A DNA stretch of 64,000 nt from assembly GCA_025024175.1 (NCBI GenBank), contig QCXZ01000137.1, positions 1,860,001 to 1,924,000 on the forward strand, given 5' to 3'. Below the pieces are notes generated by a model that worked only from the letters and a program-made list of their open reading frames with translations, was not told the origin of the DNA and ran no database searches. Positions 36,403 to 48,942 of this stretch are shown piece by piece. A program made the translations under genes and the position numbers. The DNA comes from Rhyzopertha dominica (taxonomy: Eukaryota; Arthropoda; Insecta; Coleoptera; Bostrichidae). Position 1 is the stretch's first letter; every line of letters starts with the position of its first letter.

Positions 36403-36477
36403 TATTAATGTTTTGTCAGTGTTTTCCATAGACAGCGATCTATCCGACAAAATATTATCTTATTTGATACAGATTAC

Positions 36478-37340
36478 TTTTAGAACAGGAAAAACAACTT
36501 ATTTTTAAAATTTCAAAAATGCGTGTTCCACGCGTAAGAAAAGTGGGTTTTCTTTACTTGTAAAACAATCTACTAGCAAGTATTTCTCATAATTTTTCTA
36601 GTCGTTTTCATAATTTGGTCTCCACCAACATTTGTACAAATGTTTGTATGTATGTACAACTCATTCTAATTCCTATCAAAATCTACTACATCTGAACAGC
36701 ATTGCACTTTCAGTAAGTGACATTGAGCTAACCAGATCTAAACCAAAGTCCTCTAAAGTTGTTGATATGATATGCTTCAAGGAATCGCATGTAACAACTG
36801 TTTAGAATGCTGACATGGTCTCTCTCCACACGATATTCAGGCAACAACGCTCTTGCCTCCTCGAGTACAAAATACGTCGCATGTTCCCGGGCCCACGAAT
36901 TTGCATTTTGCATTACCTGGTGCTGGGCAACGCAGGGCCCCACCAGGACCGGATCAATGGCAATCAGTGGCATTTTGTGGTCGGACCCGACGCCTGACTC
37001 CTGCGACTGAAATACGCCTCGGGCCGCCGTGAGTTATGCCTACCGGATAATTTATACTACGCTCCTAATGAAGGTGGTAAACGACCGCTTTGTTTTCCAT
37101 GCGCTACTAATTTAATAACGTTGGAGCTCCGGTCTCGAGATGGGTGAAATTGAACTAAGTTTTCAGTGAGCATTTCGAAACTATCGGAACAAATTGGTAA
37201 ATTGGCAGAGGAGTCCGCCGATGATACATTCATTGATATCACAGAGTTTATCTAATCATGCGTCAATAAATTTAAAGGATGCAGACTTAGTGTTTCAGCA
37301 GCTTCAGCGCGATTAGTTATAACTAGGATGATCAAATGTA
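36478..37340. other. Knot intron 1, no gene seen; GC-richer at 36720-37150
   Basis: ORFs on both strands at 36728-37010 overlap one another and have no motif. The GC-richer stretch may be non-coding regulatory DNA. Confidence 0.35.
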
Positions 37341-38658
37341 CGAGGCATGTTTTCTAAGTAAGTACCGTTTTGGAATTAAAAAAAGACGTGCAAAGATATC
37401 GCAATAATTTTATCTTCCATGAAAGCCTGTACCTTAATCTACTTTTCTACATAATTTCCGTGAATATTGAGGCACTTGTCATAACGTGGCACCAGTTTTT
37501 GAATACCCTCCTCATAAAATTCTGCCGCCTGACTTGTTAACCACTGTATCACAAATGTTTCGACTTCGTTATCGTCTTGAAGACGCTGACCACCCAGTGC
37601 AGGAACAAATGGTAGTCGCTGGGCGCCAGATCAGGGCTGTATGGAAGATGATCTAGAGTTTTCTATTTAAAAGATTCGATGAGATCTTTGGTCCGATTAG
37701 CCACATGTGGACGGGCATTGTCATGCAGCAAAACGATACCCTTACTCAACTTGCCACGTCTTTTGTTCTAGATTGCACGACGCAGATTGTTCAATGTCTT
37801 ACAATAAGACGCTGCATTGATTGTCTCATTACGAGGCAGAAACTCCACTAGCAATACTCCGTTTCTGTCCCAAAAAACTGTGCACATGATTTTCCGGGCA
37901 GAAATTGTTTGTTTAAACTTCACTTTTTTGGGTGATAATGAATGTCGCCATTCCATGGATTGTTGTTTCGATTCTGGTGTGACGTAGGCCACCCATGTTT
38001 CGTCACCAGTAACAATTTGGTCTAAAAAATCTTCACCTTCATTGTGGTACCGCTCAAGGAAAGTCATTGCACTGCCTAAACGTTGGGTTTTGTGCAAATC
38101 CGTCAACATTTTCGGAACCCAACGTGAACACAATTTCCTGTAATTCAAGTTCTCGGTCACCATGCGATACAAAACACTACGAGAATATTGAGGAAAGCAG
38201 TCGCCCAATGATGAAATTGTAAAGCGTCTGTTTTCTCTCACCTTTTCGTTCACTTTCTGCACCAAATCTTCATTAACGACCGAAGGACGCCCACTCCGTT
38301 CTTCATCATGCACATTTGTGCGGCCATCTTTAGATGCTCTCACCCATTTCCTTACCATTCCATCACTCATAATGTTTTGTCCGTAAACTTCACAGATCAC
38401 ACGATGAATATCGATCGGTGTTACGCCTTTAGCACTAAGAAATCGTATAACAGCCCGTACTTCACAATCGGCGGGACTCACGATTGTCGGAGGCATCTTA
38501 AACACTCAGTAAACAACGTATACAGTGAAGAATCAAACTGTAATGGCGTCAGTGCGTAGACAAGAGATGTAGGTAACCAGCGCGCATGCGCGGAACGCCG
38601 ACCGTAGCGCTGCGGCGGCGGAATCGCAAAACGGTACTTACTTAAAAAACATGCCTCG
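37341..38658 (-). mobile_element. Full-length mariner element (DD34D)
   Basis: TA at 37339-37340 and 38659-38660 flank a 1,318-bp unit. Its ends are inverted repeats of about 30 bp: CGAGGCATGTTTTCTAAGTA at the left and the complement with one mismatch at the right. Length, target site and transposase all fit a complete mariner insertion. Confidence 0.95.
37439..38496 (-). pseudogene. Mariner transposase, two nonsense changes and a frameshift
   Basis: The frame starts at MPPTIVSPADCEV (ATG at 38496). It keeps the helix-turn-helix (MVRKWVRASKDGRTNVHDEE), the WVPKML linker and the catalytic triad: VTGDETW, LLHDNARPH and YSPDLAPSDYH, with 34 residues between the last two acids. The first TAG follows RRAI near 37770 (Gln expected). 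A second TAG follows ESFK (Trp expected). Past HLFLH a deletion shifts the frame, and the C-terminus (CLNIHGNYVEK, stop at 37439) is in another frame. Otherwise the copy is well preserved. Confidence 0.9.
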
Positions 38659-38829
38659 TATCTTGAGAAAATTGAGTATAATACTTTATCAGATCAGTCA
38701 ATTTTGATGAGCTTTAGCTCTTTAAGAATGCTATTTTTTCTACTTTTTTTTTAAATGATCATTTATAGAAGCTTAAAATGCCGGTCATTCTTTAGAACAT
38801 AAATGGTCGCTCTATTTCATAGTAGCAAG

Positions 38830-39418
38830 CGCAGACATTTCTATTTTCGCCCCTGAAATTTCCGGGATGGTATTACGAATTCTCTGAATCATGACATTTC
38901 GGGTAGTTGGTGGTTTCCGGAGCATAATATTTGATTCCTCCCAATAAATAAAAGTTTAGCACAGCGAAATCTGAGGATCTGGGTGGGCACTGAACCAATA
39001 TGTCTGTATCTATCCATCGATTCAGAAATAGTTGCTCTGGATATGCTCTTACATTGGTTATCATCATTCTGCATTCAATGCTGATTATTTTGAGACCAGT
39101 AATGGGTAATATGCTTATTTATGCCTCCAGTATTAGAATAGACGGCTTCGTTAGTCCACGAAATTAAAATGCAACCCAAAATACATTTCCAGAGGTGGTA
39201 ACATTGATAATTGTTCATAGTAAAATTTGTTTTACAATACCGAATTTACTCAGAGCAAATGATTGAAGTTTATGTCAAAATTTACGAATTTATACAGCTG
39301 TCTATACGTTTTATATTTTTTAAGAGGACGAACAATTATCAATGTTACCTCTGCAAATGTATTTTGGGTTGCATTTTTAATTTCGTCAGGGTCATTATCA
39401 TTCGTGAAACATCTTGTA
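38830..39418 (-). mobile_element. DD41D relic with foldback terminal region
   Basis: The ORF near 39067-38873 reads NVRAYPEQLFLNRWIDTDIL and then CPPRSSDFAVLNFYLLGG, the region around the third catalytic acid of a DD41D transposase, here replaced by Asn. To the right, 39220-39418 matches the terminal region of the 13215-14461 family. About 55 bp at 39161-39216 are repeated inverted at 39327-39382, forming a foldback. Confidence 0.65.
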
Positions 39419-42400
39419 TATCAGTAATTTTCATTGTTATAGTTACCTTCTTCTATTTTTTAAACTACGCAATTGTATTAAAGATCAGTTTGATATATTC
39501 CATAATAACTTTAGTTTCCTATTCATTAGAGATGAATTATTAGTTCTACGAGTACAGAGAGCTGTCTTGGATGATAATTTTTTATTTTATGTTATTGTAT
39601 AGCTTTCTGAAAGTATTTAAATTAATTTTGTATATCCGCATTTACGTCCCTGTATGGACTATCAAGTATACCTAAAAATAAACGTTATTATTACTATTAA
39701 TTAGAATTCTGTCATCGAGAATCATAAAAAAATGGTTAAACCTCACCGTTGGAGTATTAGCAACATAAGCACGCGTATACCAACACAGTTTTTCCCGTCC
39801 CGGTGGACGGTCGGTCCCAGAGGCCCCTCCGAAGTCGATTGTGACGTGTCGAGCGCTTTCCCTCGTGGCTAATCAGGTGTTTAGTACCTGAGCCAGCGGG
39901 GTTATCTTGTTACGGGGGCGAGTTCGAGTGGTACCCGTGCAATTACAGCGGCACAATGGCCGAACCCTTTCCAGCAGATGCTGTTGTGACAATCCCAATA
40001 ACGGCGTTTAACCGCATTATTGTCCGATGCCAAATTGAATTATCCCGACAGTCTCTGGTGGCCCGGCAGCGTTGACGAATTTGCGGGAANGTAGTTGATT
40101 GAGCGACTATTTGGGGTACATCNATTCCACTATAANAGTTCAAAACACCTNTTTTGTCTCCTCCTTCTCGACTAGGCAAGTTCGAAACTCAGCCCCTTTT
40201 CAAATGAAGCCGTCCAGAAAACAAACTGTGTGCTGCTACAGCCATTTCTTGTTTATTTTGGATTAAAATATTCTTATGGTAATTTCCAAAACTTCTTGGC
40301 ACGGAGGCTTCAAATTTGGTACGGTTAGTTTTGTTTAGTTCAAGTTTTCAGTCCGCAACAGAAGTGTGGTGTTTATAAAAATGGCTCTTTGGCGTTCAGG
40401 AAACTTCGACAAATCGTATGACATAAAAGAAGCATTTGAGTCCACTAATAATATAGTGATGATAACGACGTAATTGGGTGTTTTCGCATTTTTTAGAAAA
40501 AACCGTTCTGAAGTTCTAATATAAAAATTGACCACACAAACGCAGTGTCTCGGGATGGAGACGGTGTGACGTAGCACCGCATGTAAACAAAGAATATAGG
40601 TTATGTTACCTACGTGCCTTTGATCGTGCCGAGTGAAACGAGTTGTTTTCTTACTTTTAACGGACTCCTCCTAACGACTGGGAGAATGTTTAAACATGTA
40701 CAAACCAGAAGCTAACAGCAGATGGTGCTTTGTGCCAGTGTTCAAATTTCAAATGCATCCGTCAATAGTCTCAACAAAATATTCGTAAGTGTACCCGGAG
40801 ACTACGAACGCAAACGGAGATGGTTTAAAGCAGCCAGAAGGGGTATGACCAAGACAAAATCTACATTTTACTGTTGTGAGACTTAAAGTAACTGCATAAT
40901 TTTTTGCACGAACTTTGTGTTCCGGGCATATCTTGGACTGCAGTATACATATAGGCCCCTCTCGCTTCACCTGAAAATAATCTATAGCTGCATCTCCGTG
41001 TTGCTCACGACTTGCACTAGACAAAAGATGCATTTCGTTCAAAATATCAATGATCCATAATGTATTAAATTGCAGATTAAGCTGCTTTATTAATTACTTA
41101 TACTGCTGCTTTAGCGCCTTTGATTTTGGCAGCATTAAAACGTGGGTCGCTCTTGATAAATTCGGTGACTATAAACATATCTACAGCCGGCAAATTGTTC
41201 GAAGCCGCTTTAACAAAGCATTCCGACGACATATTGTTGAATTCATAAAAAAGCAAACGAGAACACTCTCAAACATAACCAATAACGCAAACGAAATACG
41301 GAAAGTAGCGGACGCTATCTTGTTTACATTGTGTGTTAAATATGTAATAAAAATTAAAAGAAGACTTTAATATTTACCCACTTGAAAATATTATTATATT
41401 TCTCTAGTTTTGCTTGTAAATGTGTTTTAAAGATATAAAAAAATTTGGATTTGCTTCCTGTTTTTTTTGAATATCCCATCCTGGAATTTTTACCTGCGGT
41501 TATGGGCTATAAAATAAATTATATCTTTTTTTACACTATGCTAGTAGGTAAAGTTATGTGTCATAAGATTCATTTTACATCTACTGTGCTGCCAAAATCT
41601 GGCCTATAAAGGCTTAAGAATGAAGGAAGCTTATTATTTCAGGTATATACAGCATGAGTTTTCTTCTCCAGTTTGATGATCTCGAAAATTATCAGAGCTT
41701 AAGTAATTTTAGATAGGGAAAGGTATGCCCTTTTGTAGTATTTTAGTCTGTTATGCATTTGGTAATTCTTGTGATAGGATGCAAACTGCAACTGAGTATT
41801 TATTAATAAAGATATAGATATTTTTCGGAAAATTACTATCCTGACACACTGAATCAGATATGGCGTGAAAACTCAAGATAATCTTTTTGAATTGATTAGT
41901 AACACTCATTATAACAATATTTAGGTATACTACTACCTCGTTTTTGCTTACATTCGTTCATTAAATCAAACGTATATAAAAATACCTGTAACTCTAAAAT
42001 CGTAAACAACTGGATAGTGACATATGCAATCAATTCGATTAGAAATGAGCTACTCTTCCATCTGCTTCACTTTTGACCGTCACTTTTAGATGCCTTGGAC
42101 ATGTTGAATATGATCACTTATAGTTTCTACTCAAGTTAGTTTTGTAAAGTTTTACAAAAGAATTCTATTGTAATATCTTAAAAATACCAATAAATTTATA
42201 AATTTTGAGGTTTCGTTCATTACTTGTAAACCACTAGATTTTCCTGAAAACTTACACCGCTCAATACAAAAATTGACCAGAAAATGATACTGAATGCCAC
42301 AAACAAAGATAATCAGAATAAAGTCATGTTTATTTTAATCAATCGGTTGATCTCAAACAAAGCTAGACAGTGTTATCAATGTATTACTTAGTTCATGTGT

Positions 42401-42899
42401 TATCAGCGAAATACAATTTTCCCCAGTTCTTTCAGCACTGTACATTTGTCAAGTATATACAACAAACCGAAAACATCAATAGAAAACTAATCGCAATAGT
42501 CAGGACCATAACTGTAAACTCGCCCCAGGGGTGCGCACATCGGTTTCGTTTTATAGAAGTGCGGATGGTATGCGCGCTTAAAGTGTATCGAATATTGGTG
42601 CATCCATGAACGTAGTAACAACCGATGGGGTGGCTGGAGGTCCCAGGTGCTGGCAACTCGTGCTATCGATGAACCCAAAACGTGACACGATGTCGATGGG
42701 CGTTCTCGAGAATGTCCTCGAAAGAAATGGAATTAGGTCTGATCCGAGGGGTTATTAGGGGAGGGTTGAAGAAGTGACAGATGGGGTAGGTGGAATAATA
42801 ATATTTCGTCCGGGCAGGAGAGGATTGTGCCAGCAAGATAAAAAATCCTTCTGTATCTTACATACTGATGTGTAATATGAGCCACCCCGTATAATACTA
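39419..42899. other. Knot intron 1, no gene seen
   Basis: A GC-richer block at 39780-40180 contains ambiguous bases near 40090-40152. The ORFs at 41050-41370 (106 codons) and 40749-41042 have no recognisable domain. They may be chance ORFs in a conserved-looking, less AT-rich stretch. 41380-42300 is AT-rich and featureless. Confidence 0.35.
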
Positions 42900-44564
42900 C
42901 GAGCCCAGGCTCGTAATAGTTCGGCCGGCTCGCATGTTCAGTTACATGCTTTAAAAAGTTCTGATACCAACTCAAACTGTGACAAATTGCTGCAAAACTG
43001 TTTATACTACATTAAAACACATACCTTGAACTTACAAAAGCAAACAACTTTATTTCATTTACGTGAACGGCAATAATTACAGAACCAAAAATGTAATTCA
43101 ACTAACGGATCATAATAGTTCGGCCACGTNAACTGACGGGTCATAAAAGTTCGGCCATGTATCCCATTAGCCATGGAAACACGAGGCGGCCTGCCAAAAC
43201 AAAACATATACGGAATAAATCAACAACTATCTGTCAAGCGTAGCTTATACTTTATTTTGCAACAGTTTTCAAGTAAAATGCCTCGTGGCATGCCTGTTAG
43301 TGAAGATTTGCGTATTTCTATGTGTAAAGCCCACGACCAGGGCATTTCGGGGCGTAAAATATCTGCTTCGCACTCAGTTCCGCGCTCTACAGTGCAAGAC
43401 ATTATCAATTTATACAAAAGAACTTGCGTAAAATTATCAGAACAAACTGACGCGACGGTGCTATGCTAAAGAACTAACAGTACTATGGAGGGCTCGCATT
43501 TTAAAGGACGTTTCATTATCCACAACAAAGAGATGTATCAAAAAATAGGTTACAAATTTTACAAGGTATTATTACTTTTTCTTTTGGAGTACAAGCACTT
43601 ATAATTTAATTTCATTTTTCTACTAGGCAAAAGAAAAAACCCCTTTTGATCAAACTACAGATGAGGAACAGACTAAAATGGGCGCGGGAACACAAAAACT
43701 AGACACAAATGCAATGGAATAGTATCATTTGGAGTGATGAGTCGAAATTTGAGGTATGTGTGGGTGACACGCGAAACAGAATTTTACGCACATCTTCAGA
43801 AGCATACCACAATGACTGTTTGGTAAAAAAAGTTAAGTTCCCAGGGTCTGTGATGGTTTGGGGTTGTATGTCTGCTAGGGGTGTGGGTAGTTAGTGTATT
43901 ATTGACGGCACTGTTAACGCGCAGAAATACAGAGACATTCTCGAAGAAAATTTTTTACCCTCCATCCCGAACTGTCAAACGGCCGAAGGCGAATTTTTGT
44001 TCCAGCAAGATGGAGCGCCGTGTCATACGGCAAAAATAGTTCAAACATGGTTGCAAGAACATAAAATACCGGTATTAAAATGGACCTCTTCCAGTCCGGA
44101 TTTATCTCCAATTGAGGCCTTGTGGCATAATATGAAGAAACAGCTTCGTAAAACTCCAGCGCGTACCGTCAACGAATTAAAAGCCACCTTGCAGGCTATA
44201 TGGGACAAAACGCCACAAGAGGAATGTGCAAGGCTCGTGGCTACAATGCCTAGCAGAATTAAAGCCGTTATTGCTAACAAAGGTGGTGTTACACAGTATT
44301 AAATGTTGGCCTAACTCTTATGACTCGTCAGTTGATGTGGCCGAACTATTATGACCTGTTAGTTGAATTACATTTTTCGTTCTGTAATTATTGCCGTTCA
44401 CGTAAATGAAATAATATTGTTTGCTTTTGTAAGTTCAAGGTCTGTGTTTTAATGTAGTATAAACAGTTTCACAGTAATTTGTCACAGTCCGTGTTGGTAT
44501 CAGAATTTTTTAAAGCATGTAACTGAAAATGCCGGCCGGCCGAACTATTATGAGCCTGGGCTCG
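42900..44564 (+). mobile_element. Full-length Tc1-type element (DD34E)
   Basis: TA at 42898-42899 and 44565-44566 flank a 1,665-bp unit. Its terminal inverted repeats are about 260 bp long and begin CGAGCCCAGGCTC. A 16-bp motif close to TCATAATAGTTCGGCC occurs three times in each arm: 42911-42926, 43110-43125 and 43141-43156 at the left, and the complement at 44308-44323, 44339-44354 and 44538-44553. These are probable transposase-binding sites. Confidence 0.9.
43278..44302 (+). pseudogene. Tc1 transposase, DD34E, interrupted
   Basis: The ATG at 43278 begins MPRGMPVSEDLRISMCKAHD, followed by GISGRKISASHSVPRSTVQD, the paired-type helix-turn-helix. The frame is lost near 43465 and recovered by about 43709, with IIWSDESKFEV (first Asp). 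An in-frame TAG lies at about 43892 after GVGS. The same frame then runs to a stop at 44302 through FQQDGAPCHTAK (second Asp) and SSPDLSPIEALWHNM (Glu), with 34 residues between. The fold is otherwise intact. Confidence 0.9.
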
Positions 44565-44566
44565 TA

Positions 44567-46014
44567 TAATTGTTATGTTCTGGGAAAAATCTTGAAACAC
44601 GTCAAGTTTTGTTTCTAGGGAGACATATTTCGATGGCGATAGTTATCTTTTTTATCCTCTCCCTCTCTATTCTAAAATTTGATTCACGAAATGGTCCTGC
44701 AAATACAATTCGATCCTGATAAATTAGCGACCATTTACATTGTCTCAATTTTCTTCGAGTGCAGGGCTCCAAAATTGGACTCGGTTAAATTGGCTAAAAC
44801 ACTCGAAAAATTGATGACAATGTATATAGTCGATTATTTATCAATATCTGGTTGAATAGAGATTTGAAAGGTCTCTTCAATGAGAGCTCATGCTCATTTA
44901 TCTCTAAACAATGATATGTAAAAATTGTTACGAATTATTTTAGACTAAATATATAGCTCAATTGAAGAAGAGAAAAGTCAGAATAGTATGTAACTTTATA
45001 ACTAAAAACATTTACACCTTTATTAACTAGAATATTCATTTTTTGGTGGGTTTATTTTTTTTGAATCTCTACATTATTTTTCTACTGCAGTCTACTACTG
45101 TATTTAAAACACTGAACAAAAAATAGAAGAAGGGCAGATACTCTCACCATCACGCAAACGTGGCCACTGATAGATTACTGCAAATCAACTTTTTTTTGGG
45201 GTAACGACATGTAGACCATGCACCATTACGAAATTAGTAGCAAACACTCCTTGTCGTTTTATTAATTGCTGGCCACCACAAAAATGTCGATGATACCCCG
45301 CTACTTAGGTAATTGTGCGACTTATCTCATGACATCAGGTAATTATTGAATGTTTGAATAGGTGGGGGCGAAGTGGCTATTAATGAAGCGATGAATTAAG
45401 CGACAACAGGGCAACAGCTGATAGAGAAAACTATGCAGCTCCGAAAATAACGTGTGGAGAGGTACAGACATCGACCAAAAATAGCATCGGGATGGGATAT
45501 AAAACAATTACATGAAAACGCGTTTAAGGTTTCAAAATATCCTAGTTTTTTTTTTGAGTAGAATTAGGATGTAAATACTAAATGGGATTAATTAAACGAA
45601 TAAAATAACTGGACGTGTTAAATGATCGGAAACGTACTCTATTTTGTACAAGAACTCAATATTTAGGCTGATTTACAGAGTGAATAAAATTGAACCAACT
45701 GTCCTTGTTACTTTGCTTTTAGGAATCAATTTCAAATATTCGTATAATTATTTGGCGTTGGCTACAGTACACTGGAATTTCAGATTGCAAGGACGACAAA
45801 TAATATATTCTCTGTGACGGTCTAAAATTATAAATTCCTGCAATCTTCAATTTGAGCTTGAAAGAACCTTGTAGACGCTTATGAAAAAAGAATATCACCT
45901 AGCTGTATATAGGGTGCGAGTAGCTAATTCAGTGTATGTGTAGAAAATTCTCAAATCGGGGTAGTTTGATGCAATGTAACGCGTCACTGCAGCAGATTAA
46001 TGTGCGTATATCAA
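44567..46014. other. Knot intron 1, no gene seen
   Basis: AT-rich. The stretch 45180-45440 is somewhat GC-richer and contains several TAAT/ATTA homeodomain-type cores, so it could be regulatory. No coding signal. Confidence 0.35.
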
Positions 46015-46445
46015 AATTCAAACACTGCGCGAAAAAACGGTTGCCGAAATTCACGGTGCGTTACAAGAAGCTTGCCAGGAGTCGTGTGTGGACAGTTCAA
46101 CAGTAACTTGATGGAGTAAGCGTTCCATAGTGTTGGACTAGTGTTAAAGACGACCACAGAAGTTGGACACCTCATACTGCTACCGATAACACTATTATCG
46201 AACAGCAACAGGCCCTGACAATCAAATTAGAGTATTGGAAATGATTGACGAAAATCCTCATATTAGTTAAAGAGTAGTCTCAAGAGCAACCCGCACTAGT
46301 CTTCAGTACACCGAATAATTAAAGGCAATCAATTTCATCCGTATCACTTGCAATTGTTTCAGGCCTTAAAGGAGACAGATTATCCTAAAAGACTGGCTTT
46401 TAGTAACTTTTTGGGGAACACCAAAATTGGAATGTGAGATTTTAT
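46015..46445 (+). mobile_element. Mosaic mariner/DD41D transposase relic
   Basis: The left half (46015-46200) reads TVAEIHGALQEACQESCVDS, then, in another frame, DDHRSWTPHTATDNT, resembling the mariner linker normally written RSGRP. From about 46212 (CAGGCCCTGA) the DNA matches the complement of 13900-14110, inside the DD41D family C transposase, ending near the matching TTTTATGAAC. Many stops. Whether the junction is a recombination product or only divergence is unclear. Confidence 0.55.
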
Positions 46446-48788
46446 GAACAAGAAGAAGAAAGTATTTGTACATGGGTGGCATGCAGTCAAAAGTATAAGA
46501 AAACTACCGTACCGTGTCGAAAAATGATATAAATGAAGTTTTTTCATTAACCACGTCAAACAGCATCATTTGATTACTTTAAAATCGTCGCCAAAAATAA
46601 CCCTTGATAACTAACACAGGCCAAAACATCATTAAAAAATAATAAAGGCTCATTTGACAATATCCACCACAAAAAATATAAAGTAAATGTCATCTTCAGC
46701 GCTCGATTTCAATTTTATATCTACCGTCTTCATGTATTATTAAACACTGGTCTCCTCCACTTAAAAATAAGGCTTCCCTGCTTGCGCGCAACCCCTAAAT
46801 AAAACATCCATAATCCTTCGTGACCAATCCATCGGTCAAACCGGGCTATTCTTCCTTCCCCCCTTGTCGGTAATTGTGGGCATCAAATCGATCGGATAAG
46901 CTGGTGGCTTGCGACCAGATGCTGCATCTTGTTCGACGATGTTTGCGCACTTGGGGTGGCCTTCTTGCTTGCAAATGACGAGAGTTGCAGCTTCTGAAAT
47001 AAAATGTAACATCTCGATGATAGAATGAAAAAAGGCAATAAGTCTTGTGCCACAGAGACCTATTATCTCAATATACTACAATAACAAATCATTTTGTCTA
47101 GTCACAGTGATATTATAGTTATTAGCGTCATTAAGACCATATTACGCGAGGTATTGAAGAATTTGAGCAAAAATTTGGAAATACAGTTGATATACTAGAA
47201 GAATCTTGCGCAGCAAGTATGAATTTGCTATCCAAAATAACTAAAGAGAGATATCAGAAAAAAATATAAAGAGATCCACAAATTATAAATTTTAAATATT
47301 TTTAAATAGATGCAGCCTTTAGAGAACTTTTTCTGTCAAATCTAATTGCTTTAATAACCTGTTATACCATATTTTTTACTAGCCCTGAGGATTTTTACTT
47401 GATTCTGAGGGCGAATTTTTCACGTCTAAACAAGGTGCAGTAAAAAAATGAAACTCTGACTAACGCTATCACTAGTATAAAAATTCACAGAAACGCTTGG
47501 CAACCCTGGTTCCAAGACCACCCCCGGTTTAACCGCTAGAAATTTTATAAGCAAACAGCGGAGCACATGGCGCGCTGCAGGAATCGAAACGCGTTTGTTT
47601 GGTTTCGGGGGATTATTAATTTCGATTAAAAACCGCGCTTTGCGCTTAGATTCAAACAAACATGAATGAACAAACACCGAAAGGACGATCAGAGAGCGGT
47701 TATATTGGTTGGTTTTGTCGAGGGGTACGTCCGATAAGTCGTGCGGATAAGAAAGTAGATGTTTTAGCTTTAATTTGTAAGATAATTTGCAGTTCTGTAT
47801 ACACAGCGCTAATTTTAAAGCTGTTTGCTGAAGTGATTTAAATACGATCGATCAGTCCACTTTTAAAAACTTTTACTTAATAATGATCTAACGCTAGGAA
47901 CTAAATCCTGGATTCTGATATTTGGAGGTCAAAACACGTGGCTTTAAGAAAATTATTTTCGTTGCTATATTTTGTGTTACTAGTTATAAAAAAACGAAAC
48001 TACTTTATCTAACATAAATGTTTGAACAAGATATATTAAATTAGGTGAAATATTTGGATCTAATTCTAGTCTAACACCATTTTTTTATTATTCTACGGAT
48101 TCCCGTAGATTTATAGGTGACTTCAAAAACAATTTTTATAGTGCTGATCAACTCATATATGAGCTCAAATATTTTCAAATTTTGCGACCCTTTGTACATA
48201 CAAAGCGCTCAATCATCCAACACTAAAATATTTTTTTGTGTGGTGTGGTTTTTGGGAAAAAAGTACATATGTTAGCCCTATATGAATCAATCTAGTTATT
48301 GTGTTGTTATTGCTTCGATATAATTATCACCTAACTTCATCCTCGGACTACGCTGAAAAATTAAAAGCATATATCTACACATAAGAAAAATACAAATTTA
48401 TGTGTCAGAATAAAAGTCGATACAATGTTTCCTCAAAATATTTTCGTCAGGCATTTGCTTTTGTGTTAGTTTTTCTGGGAAAGCTTTTCAATTCAATATT
48501 TTGTAGTTGATACCCTACTAATAAGGAGGACGCATTTCTACAATCCCGATCACTATATGAAGGTTTATTGAACTCTTGCAAGTACTGCGACACTGTACAC
48601 ATAATGTGCAAGTATCACGAATAATAAGGTTATTTACCTACTTCAGTTTTCTTAATTTGCTTGTACTATTTGCGTTCCAGCATAATATATACATACAGTC
48701 GAGATGCAGCAATGTCTACACATTATTTAGGACATTTTCATTGACATAACAATTGCACATTACTCATCACATCATTTTCTCGTTTCAG
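46446..48788. other. End of knot intron 1, no gene seen
   Basis: A GC-richer patch at about 46740-46990 and another at 47480-47700 have no convincing ORF. The last bases before 48789 form a polypyrimidine-type acceptor (TTTTCTCGTTTCAG). The rest is AT-rich. Confidence 0.4.
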
Positions 48789-48942
48789 GATCGGCGTAGG
48801 CCGCGCTCATTTCGAGAAGCAGCCGCCGAGCAACCTTAGGAAATCGAACTTCTTCCACTTCGTCATAGCGTTGTACGATCGTGCCGGCCAACCGGTGGAG
48901 ATCGAACGCACAGCGTTCATCGGCTTCATCGAGAAGGACCAG
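48789..48942 (+). CDS. kn: knot/collier (COE/EBF factor), exon 2
   Basis: The exon completes a split Gly codon, then encodes 51 residues from [20 protein letters not shown] through [20 protein letters not shown] to FIGFIEKDQ. This is the start of the COE DNA-binding domain, among the most conserved stretches of the family; [18 protein letters not shown] is shared with vertebrate EBF1 as I recall it. The acceptor is TTTCAG|G and the donor CAG|GTGAGT. Phase is 2 at entry and 0 at exit. Length 154 nt is as I remember for the vertebrate counterpart. The match leaves no real alternative identity. Confidence 0.97.

Larger units (their letters stand above)
35303..36477 (-). mobile_element. Penelope-like insertion with inverted ends and 14-bp target duplication
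   Basis: TTGATACAGATTAC at 35303-35316 is repeated exactly at 36464-36477 and is read as the target-site duplication. The element is therefore 35317-36463 (1,147 bp). Its ends are inverted repeats of about 180 bp (about 35335-35515 against 36300-36463). Between them only the 3' part of the polyprotein remains. This fits a severely 5'-truncated Penelope-like element, with a partial terminal repeat in inverted orientation, a structure known for this class. Confidence 0.85.

Noticed and set aside
41050..41370. 106-codon ORF as a gene
   Set aside because: No start context, no recognised domain and a comparable ORF nearby on the other strand; chance cannot be excluded.
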